Shown one piece after another: positions 1-7,163 of a DNA stretch of 64,000 nt. Source of the DNA: Sulfurovum sp. (GTDB lineage: Bacteria; Campylobacterota; Campylobacteria; Campylobacterales; Sulfurovaceae). A program made the translations under genes and the position numbers. Location: positions 73,824-137,823 of the forward strand of contig JALTVI010000107.1 in NCBI GenBank assembly GCA_027049035.1, written 5' to 3'. Each line of letters begins with the position of its first letter. The first letter of the stretch is position 1. Under the pieces are notes generated by a model that saw only the letters and a list, made by a program, of their open reading frames with translations, was not told the origin of the DNA and ran no database searches.

Positions 1-161
1 ATTCTGGTAGCTGCCTCGTTGATGGCTTCCTGTTGCACGGCAACGTACCCGCTTTTCACCGATGTCTGTATGAGCAGCGGTGCAGACATCAGTACAATTC
101 CTATAATGACAATAGCGAAGATAAGCTCGATCATCGCAATGGCTGGACGAAGTTTCTGCAT
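1..161 (-). CDS. Type IV pilin-like / prepilin-type N-methylation protein, partial
   Basis: The gene runs off the left edge, so only the first 53 codons are visible. Its ATG at 161 directly abuts the stop codon of the upstream giant gene, so the two are co-transcribed and probably translationally coupled. The N-terminus has a short basic leader (MQKLRPA) and then IAMIELIFAIVIIGIV, the prepilin peptidase site and N-terminal helix of type IV pilins and type II secretion pseudopilins. The conserved Glu is at +5 if cleavage follows Ala7. Ala rather than Gly at -1 is, as I recall, common in Campylobacterota. Pseudopilin and minor pilin cannot be told apart without the C-terminus. Confidence 0.8.
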   Translation of the reverse strand, partial: MQKLRPAIAMIELIFAIVIIGIVLMSAPLLIQTSVKSGYVAVQQEAINEAATR

Positions 162-3100
162 TTACCAACCCACTCTTTTATTTTTATGTGTATCAGCATT
201 GTCATTGACAACATGTCCTGTTTCCCCTTCTCCGGCCCATCCGCTTGTACCGATGAATCTGACACGGTAGAATGGTGAAGGGGCACTGCTGTTGAATTCA
301 TTGTAAATCAGCCACCTGTCTGTGTGGACTGCATTTGGATAGAGCAGCAGCTCAACAGGTACGGTCATTGGCAGTGTCGGATTGGAACCTCTGTCGACGA
401 ACAGTGTATTGTTCTCTCCGTTAGAAGCATTGATTGCTACACTGGCATTGCTGAGATAAGGTGAGCCGGAACCCTCAGTCAGCGTACCGATCGTCAGACC
501 GATACTTCCGTCACCGTCACTTGTATTGTGGTCTACCGCCTTCCACCACTGTATTTCATTGCTTTGCAGACTCAGTCCGCGTGCATTACAGCCACTGATT
601 CCAAGGCCGCCGGCCGTAATAGGGGTTGCATCGCAGTAGATAACTACAGAAACTGGCGTCGTGGCCGATGATGTGGCAATATTGTCATAGAATGGCTGGG
701 CAGGCTTGACTCTTCCATAGTAGAAGTGAACACGCTGATCTATGTTGAGCAAGCCGTAAATTTTATGGTCTGGTACCATATTGACGGCAATATCCGGTTT
801 GTTCGCATTGCTGAGATTCATATCTCCAAAGGTGATACGCACCGGGTTGAGAGGTATATTGATATAGCGGTCAAAGTTATAGCCAAGATCCATGAAAATC
901 GCTCCCTGCATATCGCTTCTGAAGTTGGCAGCATTCTGGGTGACAACACTGTCCGCAGCGATAGTGAGGCTATTGTCTTCTCTTGGGAGTATAATGTCTG
1001 TCTGGTCAGTCTCATTGGTGTCTATAAGGTCATAGCGCCAGGTGTAGAGTGACGAGACCGGATCCATAAAGGTATGGCTCAGGTTCATGTCTACCGGTTC
1101 AGCATAGCAGCCGGCTACATAGTTGGTCAAGAGTTGACCGGTGTAGCTTTCTGCAAAGAATTTACCCTGAATGTTGAACGACATATTCTCATCGGCCTGG
1201 GTTCCGGAACTGGTGTAGTAGCCTTCCGGATACGGGAAGCTCTGGCTCAGGGTGTTCATATAGACAACAGAACCGTTCGCATCACGCATAGAAGGACCAG
1301 CCCCGTAGGAGAGGCCGGAAACGTCGTAGCTGTACGGATGGAACTCCAGTTTCAGCGGAATGTAGGTTCTTCCGGTATCATGGACATTTGTGGTGACACA
1401 GCCCTGGATATGGTTTGAGCCTTCTGCGTAGGTTGTATTGCTGTCTTTTTCACAATCTGTAGCCGGCGTACCGTTGGAAAAGAGCCAGGTAGAGGCAGAG
1501 GTGTGATGTGTCAGTACGGCAGGATCCCAGTCTGCGCGTGTCCAGTTCTGATCGGAGATAATATAGGCATATTCACCTACCTGTTCCACCGGATCAGGGG
1601 TATATACTTGAGGAGCTGCGGCAATGAGGTTCGTTCCGTTAAAGAGAACGGTATTTAACGGTTTCCCGCTTGTATCATTACAGCCCGATACGCTTCCCGA
1701 AGGACTCCACTCGCGTACGGACGGTCCGCTGTTTACATTGTCAAAGATCATGAAGTAGCGCGGTACAGCACTGTCGCTTCTGAAGCTGCTGGCATTGATT
1801 TCGTAGCGGTATTTATAGCCTGCGGCCAGTTTGGCTGCATTGACCGTATGGGAATCAGCCAGTTCAATGGCCGGCGCTGTGGTACTGTTGTCTTCGTTGG
1901 TATCGTAAAGTTTCACAGAGAACGATTCCGGTCTGATGGAGAAGTTGTCTCTGGAGCATACGGGCGTGCCGTAGAAGGCTCTCAGGCAGGAGTAACAGCT
2001 GTCACTGCCGCTTGCGACCCCAGTCGTACAGTCGGTTGTACAGTTGCCGTCAGGGCCTTCATGGGTTGCATAGTTGTCGGCATAGAGCGTTTCGAAACAG
2101 TCATTATCGTACCGGTCTGTACAGTGGTGCTGAAGGACGCTGCCGTCTGGCTGTGAAAGGTACCATGTCCGGAATGCGGTATTGCGAATGGCGACATTAA
2201 ATCGCAATCCGGTTAAGTCAACAGAATAGGTATTGTTGAACGGTACGAAGAACGGTACGGTGATGTTCGAGTCGGGGTTTTTACAGGTAAGGTTGACATC
2301 TCTACTGAAGAGTCCGGCATTGTAGAGTTCAACCTCCACCGTCGTGTCGCTGTTCATCAGGCTTGTCAGGTCGGCAGGGTCGTAACTGAACATTTTGACA
2401 TTGAATGCCCTGTCGGCAATCTGTGTCTGCAGATTGTACGGAATGCCGTTCGTACTTGTCGTATCGGAGATGACATTGAAAATACCAAGTGCAGGGAAAT
2501 AGCCGCCACTGTTTTTACAAATATGGGTTGAGTCAAAAACCATCGCTTGAGGTACAGGTCCTGATCCGTAATCAACAGTAAATTGTGCTCTCAGGTCAAA
2601 AGTGGTATCCACACTTCCGTTCAAATCATTGTTGAACTTGAAGTAGGTTGTCTGATATGGGGCAATACTTCCTCCCTGTCCCGGTCCAGCGTTCTCCCCA
2701 ATGTAAATGCCAAAGCCTTGAATACTTTCATTGAATGTCTGGGAAGTTGCTGGCTCATAGCGGTTGACACCATTTGGTGCAACCATTGTTGAACCAATAA
2801 TATATTGCGTTTGGTTGGTATCGGCTATTCTGTAGCTGACATTGACGTCGTTGAGTACAAAATCCCCTTCATTGGAACGAATACTGATCCGTGTCGTCAT
2901 TGGGGTATTCGTATATATTCCAAGGTTTGTATTAATCTCATTGTCTGTTGATGGAATGATAATGCCTCCCACATCCAGAGTATAGTCGTAACAGAGAGTG
3001 GGACGGTAAAGTTCTGTAGTAAATGCAATCATACTTGGAATGATATAGTCTCCATCAGACCACCATCGAAGATACATGCTGGTGGTAGAGCGTGGGAAAT

Positions 3101-5324
3101 TGCTTACAATATTGCTAATATCAAAATTGTCGACATCAACCCCGACATTATTGTTAGCAAGATCATTTTTGTGTCCGGGAATAGTATCACGGGAGACATT
3201 GCTTAGAACAGCATCGAAGACATTGGTGTTGTTGCCTGTTTCAGGAATTGCAATCCACGGTCCTGAATTGCTCAGGCTTATGTCTACTCCATCCGGGCTG
3301 TAATCATGTTCACCCTCTCCTGAGAAGATTGAAAGGTGGGCATTGACTGTACTACCTGCCGAGGGTAGTTTGAATCCGGATATTTCAATAGGCGTAGCAC
3401 TCGATTTGCTTACGAGATGCCCCATGCCTCCATAGATAGTGATATTTCTCGGTTTGCCAAGGAATGGATCTTCGGCATAGATGACTACAAGGGACCATCC
3501 ACCATAAACACCGGGGGTATATTCTCTTCCCTCTTCAGTTGGCAGGTTGGCTACAGTAAAGGTATGTTTTCCAGCATTGAGGTTGCTGCTGCGAAGTAGG
3601 GAAGTGACATCGGCTATAGATGAATAGGTAATACCGTTTAAGGATTGCAAAGAGTAAACTTTATATGCAGTTACTGTATTATAATTGCCACTATCTATTT
3701 TGAGTTTAATTTTATTGACTTTTGCGTCATTTTCTAAATCGACGGATGTGATACCTGTTCCCGTTCCTGTTTCTACCCATCCAGAAGCACTCCCGTAGTG
3801 TAAGTCTGAAACACAACCAGAGGTTTGCCGTCCTCCACATTCACTGGAGTTCTCCCACGCAAAACGTCCTTGCCAAATAAGCCCTGCCCATAAAATACCC
3901 TGACCTCCATTCTGAGCATAAATATCCGGCAAAGTAATAAAGGATGAAGAGGAGTTCCATGTAGTTGGATCATTATCGATATCAATAAATTTGGTTACAT
4001 AATTGTTGGATGTGGCATCATAAGTCAAATTTGTTGTATCGACACACTGATCTTCACTTGTCGCATAACCAGTTCTAAGAGTTGTCAGACACAATACCGT
4101 GTTACCCATAATTTTGTAGTCACCAATGACGTTTTGCGTAGATTCCGGATTGATCTGGGTAAACCCAAGAGTACCTTCATCTTCATAGTCTGTCACAACC
4201 TGCACAATAATTGTAACAATCGCAGAGGACGATCCTGAACCGGTACTATCCTGAATTGTATATTGAAAATTTACAGTGCCGGTAAAGCCTGTATCCGGTA
4301 CATAGGTGAAGCTGCCATCACTGTTCAGTGTGACCGTTCCACTGTTAGGCTGGGTGTACGCACTGACATACTTATTGAGTCCAGAATCGTTAGATAAGAC
4401 ACCGGGGGCACTTACTGTCAGCGTTTGGTTCATGGATGTGGTATAGGTATCGTTAGCAGCCTGTAGTACAGGTGCAGAAACAATGATGTTGAAAGTTGTA
4501 CTGGCATCGGGCGGTGTCCCGTTTGATACCGTTACAGTAACCGGGTATGTACCTACAGTTGTCGGTGTTCCGCTGATTACACCAGTTGAGGAGTCTATTG
4601 TAAGCCCCGGAGGCAGCCCCGTTGCACTATAGGTTAGATTATTCCCTGTAGTATAGCTTGAAACATCAAGTGAAAAAGTGGTTCCAACATCGACATACTG
4701 GTCGGGTATCGGTGAAATGGTTGGTGGTGCAGGTGGAGTATACTCAATTCTAAGTGTAGCATTTTGATAAGTGCCCTGGTCACCATTATAGTTATCGCAA
4801 ATGTATAATGTCCAATTGCCTTGTGAATCTTCACCATCGAAGTTACTTAGTGCTTGGTATGGCCGTCTATCAACAAGAGTTGTATGGTTATTGTAGTCAT
4901 TTTGTATTGATGTCGCAGCACTATCGTCATATATGACATGCAGATTGTCTGCATTATTATAGTAGTCTTTTCGGGATAGTTGAACCCACGTACTAGAGGG
5001 TGATCCTAAATATATATCGAGATCACCCCTATATGAATGTATAAGGTTAAGTTCCATAGTAACATTGGTAATAGTGACAGAGGAGGAAATATTTAATGTT
5101 CTAACCAAGCATCGGTTATCTCGAATGGGGCCTGATATGGAATTTGTGGCTGTAATAGTGGCAGCCTGAAGTGATATGGGAATAAAAGATATCAAAATAC
5201 AGAATTTAATATAACTTAATAGCATTCTTTTTCTGTTTGCTATATTTGTATGAGAGGCTATCAAGAGTTTACCAAAGAAGTAGGGAAAAAGTAGTAGTCT
5301 GAAAATAAAATAAAATTTTTTCAT
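162..5324 (-). CDS. Giant secreted adhesin-like protein with P domain and Ig-like domains (MSHA/MshQ-like)
   Basis: About 1720 residues. A hydrophobic N-terminus ends in a signal-like stretch (CILISFIPISLQA). It is followed by a proprotein-convertase P domain (about 55-205, with FDGEDSQGNWTLYICD), a putative-Ig repeat (about 205-290, with SATGLPPGLTIDSSTGVISG) and a cadherin/Big-like repeat (about 290-385, with SDGSFTYVPDTGFTG). The rest is long, Cys-rich and mostly unrecognised. The segment CSRDNFSIRPESF recalls MshQ-type pilus-associated proteins. I chose ATG 5324 because AAAGG lies 8 bases before it; GTG 5333 overlaps that site, and ATG 5225 would leave a cleaner signal peptide but has a poor ribosome site. 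A GEMM riboswitch lies in the leader and a pilin gene follows. Role in attachment is inferred. By eye the upstream half of the gene is more AT-rich than the downstream half. Confidence 0.8.
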   Translation of the reverse strand: MKKFYFIFRLLLFPYFFGKLLIASHTNIANRKRMLLSYIKFCILISFIPISLQAATITATNSISGPIRDNRCLVRTLNISSSVTITNVTMELNLIHSYRGDLDIYLGSPSSTWVQLSRKDYYNNADNLHVIYDDSAATSIQNDYNNHTTLVDRRPYQALSNFDGEDSQGNWTLYICDNYNGDQGTYQNATLRIEYTPPAPPTISPIPDQYVDVGTTFSLDVSSYTTGNNLTYSATGLPPGLTIDSSTGVISGTPTTVGTYPVTVTVSNGTPPDASTTFNIIVSAPVLQAANDTYTTSMNQTLTVSAPGVLSNDSGLNKYVSAYTQPNSGTVTLNSDGSFTYVPDTGFTGTVNFQYTIQDSTGSGSSSAIVTIIVQVVTDYEDEGTLGFTQINPESTQNVIGDYKIMGNTVLCLTTLRTGYATSEDQCVDTTNLTYDATSNNYVTKFIDIDNDPTTWNSSSSFITLPDIYAQNGGQGILWAGLIWQGRFAWENSSECGGRQTSGCVSDLHYGSASGWVETGTGTGITSVDLENDAKVNKIKLKIDSGNYNTVTAYKVYSLQSLNGITYSSIADVTSLLRSSNLNAGKHTFTVANLPTEEGREYTPGVYGGWSLVVIYAEDPFLGKPRNITIYGGMGHLVSKSSATPIEISGFKLPSAGSTVNAHLSIFSGEGEHDYSPDGVDISLSNSGPWIAIPETGNNTNVFDAVLSNVSRDTIPGHKNDLANNNVGVDVDNFDISNIVSNFPRSTTSMYLRWWSDGDYIIPSMIAFTTELYRPTLCYDYTLDVGGIIIPSTDNEINTNLGIYTNTPMTTRISIRSNEGDFVLNDVNVSYRIADTNQTQYIIGSTMVAPNGVNRYEPATSQTFNESIQGFGIYIGENAGPGQGGSIAPYQTTYFKFNNDLNGSVDTTFDLRAQFTVDYGSGPVPQAMVFDSTHICKNSGGYFPALGIFNVISDTTSTNGIPYNLQTQIADRAFNVKMFSYDPADLTSLMNSDTTVEVELYNAGLFSRDVNLTCKNPDSNITVPFFVPFNNTYSVDLTGLRFNVAIRNTAFRTWYLSQPDGSVLQHHCTDRYDNDCFETLYADNYATHEGPDGNCTTDCTTGVASGSDSCYSCLRAFYGTPVCSRDNFSIRPESFSVKLYDTNEDNSTTAPAIELADSHTVNAAKLAAGYKYRYEINASSFRSDSAVPRYFMIFDNVNSGPSVREWSPSGSVSGCNDTSGKPLNTVLFNGTNLIAAAPQVYTPDPVEQVGEYAYIISDQNWTRADWDPAVLTHHTSASTWLFSNGTPATDCEKDSNTTYAEGSNHIQGCVTTNVHDTGRTYIPLKLEFHPYSYDVSGLSYGAGPSMRDANGSVVYMNTLSQSFPYPEGYYTSSGTQADENMSFNIQGKFFAESYTGQLLTNYVAGCYAEPVDMNLSHTFMDPVSSLYTWRYDLIDTNETDQTDIILPREDNSLTIAADSVVTQNAANFRSDMQGAIFMDLGYNFDRYINIPLNPVRITFGDMNLSNANKPDIAVNMVPDHKIYGLLNIDQRVHFYYGRVKPAQPFYDNIATSSATTPVSVVIYCDATPITAGGLGISGCNARGLSLQSNEIQWWKAVDHNTSDGDGSIGLTIGTLTEGSGSPYLSNASVAINASNGENNTLFVDRGSNPTLPMTVPVELLLYPNAVHTDRWLIYNEFNSSAPSPFYRVRFIGTSGWAGEGETGHVVNDNADTHKNKRVGW

Positions 5325-5389
5325 TATTCGCACCTTTATATTGCCCAGTTGTAACTAGGTTGAAGTTCGTATGTACATCGAGAAAGATG

Positions 5390-5488
5390 CCATAAACAAA
5401 ATGTTCATGGTAGGCAGCCCGGCTGTCTTGGTAAGACCCGTGGCTTTCCGTCCCTGCCTCGCGGCAGGTTTGGCTTTTCTCCATACAC
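5390..5488 (-). promoter_or_regulatory. Class I cyclic-dinucleotide (GEMM-I) riboswitch
   Basis: Read on the minus strand, the leader of the giant gene contains the GEMM core. It has AAACC, a P2 helix CCTGCC/GGCAGG closed by a GCGA tetraloop, then GGGACGGAAAGCC, then a P3 helix CGGGTCTT...AAGACAGCCGGG. P1 pairs GTGTATGG (5481-5488) with CCATGAAC (5403-5410). The same CCATGAAC can instead pair with GTTTATGG (5390-5397), which gives a competing hairpin just downstream. GEMM-I RNAs bind c-di-GMP, or cGAMP in some Geobacter members. The base I align with ligand-reading position 20 is G, which favours c-di-GMP, but that alignment is from memory. No poly-U terminator follows, so control may act on translation or RNA stability. 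Confidence 0.85.
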
Positions 5489-5668
5489 TACTTAACTAAA
5501 TATACCATATCTAAGATAAAACAGATATAAAATAAGTTCAGTTAATAGTTAAATATACAATTAAATTTACATATTTAGTCGGGTATTATGTTTTGAAACC
5601 GATCGCTTTATTGAAATGTATGCCCTTGGGTATAGCTTCGGCCAAACGTTGAAGTGTAGAAAATGCAT

Positions 5669-6004
5669 TCAAAGCAAAAGCTTACAGAGTGATTGTTGTA
5701 TGGTCTCAAGCTCCTCTTGGGAGAGTGAGGCAAGTTTCTCTTTGATACGTGTTTTGGAGAGGGCTCTGATTTCGTTGATACAGGCATCGCTGTTATGGTG
5801 GAGTGCATCTCTTTTTCCAATGGTGTACCTGTAGGGCAGGGCATCTTCTACGATGACAGTGGAGAGAGGAATGACAATGCAGGTTTCCAAAATGGCGTTC
5901 TCGTCAGGTTCACTCATGATAATTGCCGGTCGGAGTTTGCCCATCTCTCCACCCTTCGCCGGATTGAAGTCGACAAGGTGTATGTCCCCTCTACAGAATG
6001 CCAT
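5669..6004 (-). CDS. MazF/PemK-type toxin endoribonuclease
   Basis: 111 residues starting at MAFCRGDIHLVDF. The N-terminal GDIHLVDFNPAKGGEMGKLRPAI segment is the hallmark of the PemK/MazF fold (Gly-Asp then K-x-RPAI), and IVIPLST is the second conserved strand. Family members cleave mRNA or other RNAs at short sequences and are neutralised by the partner antitoxin. The start at 6004 overlaps the end of the upstream antitoxin by 14 bases, as usual for such operons. An in-frame start six codons earlier (6022) is less likely because the family motif begins right after MAF. The cleavage specificity cannot be read from sequence. Confidence 0.85.
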   Translation of the reverse strand: MAFCRGDIHLVDFNPAKGGEMGKLRPAIIMSEPDENAILETCIVIPLSTVIVEDALPYRYTIGKRDALHHNSDACINEIRALSKTRIKEKLASLSQEELETIQQSLCKLLL

Positions 6005-6242
6005 CGCCAATGCTCCCGTCACCTACTGGATCTGTCTTTTGCGCCTTGGCTATACGTTTAAGAAGTGTCTCTTTTTTCTGCTTTTCGATCTTTTCTATGA
6101 ACTTCTGGAACTCCCCTTTTAGGGTTGCAGGTACAAAAAAGCCGACCTCCTCTTTTTTTCGTCCATCCAGTATGTGTATGATTTCGGATGTCTTGAAAAA
6201 GTCGCTTGAGTTCCGCATTTGACTTAATGTCGTTTCAATCAT
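5991..6242 (-). CDS. Antitoxin of the MazF-type pair
   Basis: 83 residues, first gene of the leftward toxin-antitoxin operon. It begins after AAAAGGAAATGC and overlaps the toxin start. Residues 20-40 (SEIIHILDGRKKEEVGFFVP) would be the N-terminal part. The charged helical stretch EFQKFIEKIEKQKKETLLKR and flexible Gly/Asp tail look like a toxin-wrapping region. I do not recognise a classical MazE AbrB fold, so the DNA-binding family is uncertain. Assignment rests on size, position and overlap with a clear MazF. Confidence 0.7.
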   Translation of the reverse strand: MIETTLSQMRNSSDFFKTSEIIHILDGRKKEEVGFFVPATLKGEFQKFIEKIEKQKKETLLKRIAKAQKTDPVGDGSIGDGIL

Positions 6243-6275
6243 GCATTTCCTTTTGTATTTTATATATTAATTTTT

Positions 6276-6310
6276 ATATTAGCATAATAAAACGACACAT
6301 GTCAATGTGT
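6276..6310 (-). promoter_or_regulatory. Promoter and inverted-repeat operator of the MazF-type operon
   Basis: On the minus strand TTGACA (6305-6300) and TAATAT (6281-6276) are 18 bases apart. The perfect inverted repeat ACACAT-N4-ATGTGT (6295-6310) overlaps the -35 box, the usual place for autorepression by the antitoxin/toxin complex. Confidence 0.6.
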
Positions 6311-6384
6311 TAGCGGTAGGCGACTAATACACTTTTTACATACTTTGGGATATGATATAGATAACATTTACAAAGAGGGTGGCT

Positions 6385-7032
6385 ATGATATTGAAAAAGA
6401 GTCTTTTGGCAGGGGCGGCAGCACTGCTTCTGCTCGCCGGGTGCGGCAGTGACGATGAGGTGACGGAGTTCAACAAACCTGCGCTCTACTGGTACCAGCA
6501 GATTGCAAACAGTATCAGTTCCAGCAACATGGACAAGGCCGATGAGTATTATATTTCGCTCAAAAGCGAGCATATGCAGTCGCCTCTGATGCCGACAGCC
6601 ATCATGATGCTGGCACAGGCGCATATGCAGAACGAAGAGTACCTGCTTGCAGGCTACTACCTTGATGAGTACAACAAGCGTTATGCGGACTATTCGACGA
6701 TGGAGTATACCGAGTTCATGAAGCTCAAGGCTTCGTTTCTGGGTATCAAAGATGTCTACAAAGACCAGAAGCTCATCATGGACAGCATCAACAAAGCCAA
6801 AATATACCAGCTGCGCTATCCAGGCTCGCAGTATGCGCCGCTGGTGAACACGATGCTCATCCGCCTGCACATGGCACAGTATCTGCTTAACGAGAACATC
6901 GCTGCGCTCTACGAGCGTACCGACAAGCCCGAAGCAGCCAAGATCTACCGCCAGAAGAACAAAAACTCCATCGTGGAGATGGCCGATATCACACCGCCTG
7001 AGAAGGGCATTATCGGGGAGATATTCGATTAA
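6385..7032 (+). CDS. bamD: Outer membrane assembly lipoprotein BamD (YfiO)
   Basis: 215 residues. A lipoprotein signal (LLAGAAALLLLAGCGSD) places the lipidated Cys near residue 19. TPR-like helices follow, with LYWYQQIANSISSSNMDKAD, YYLDEYNKRY and Y-PGSQYAPLVNTML, the pattern of BamD. BamD works with BamA in inserting beta-barrel proteins at the outer membrane from the periplasmic side. The start is ATG 6385, five bases after AGAGGG; an in-frame GTG at 6379 lies inside that site. In this phylum bamD sits next to lon, as here. Confidence 0.9.
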   Translation: MILKKSLLAGAAALLLLAGCGSDDEVTEFNKPALYWYQQIANSISSSNMDKADEYYISLKSEHMQSPLMPTAIMMLAQAHMQNEEYLLAGYYLDEYNKRYADYSTMEYTEFMKLKASFLGIKDVYKDQKLIMDSINKAKIYQLRYPGSQYAPLVNTMLIRLHMAQYLLNENIAALYERTDKPEAAKIYRQKNKNSIVEMADITPPEKGIIGEIFD

Positions 7033-7050
7033 AAGCGTATCCTCGCTTTT
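7031..7050 (+). terminator. Hairpin after bamD
   Basis: AAAAGCG (7031-7037) pairs with CGCTTTT (7044-7050), which ends in a short T run. This fits a weak intrinsic terminator between bamD and lon. Confidence 0.45.
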
Positions 7051-7060
7051 GCTCGGAAGG

Positions 7061-7089
7061 AAAAATTAAAAATTAAAAATTAAAAAATT
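7061..7089. repeat. Short tandem AAAAATT heptamer
   Basis: Three exact AAAAATT units followed by AAAAAATT lie between bamD and lon. Low-complexity arrays of this kind can change length by slippage; no function is evident. Confidence 0.7.
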
Positions 7090-7163
7090 GTTTACTTCTA
7101 TTGACTATACTTTCGTTCTTACTAAAATTTAACTTTTAATTTTCAAAATCCAAAGGATTTTCC

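Noticed and set aside
5269-5484. 71-codon frame over the leader of the giant gene
   Set aside because: It covers the riboswitch aptamer; its residues are explained by RNA stems, and it has no ribosome site.
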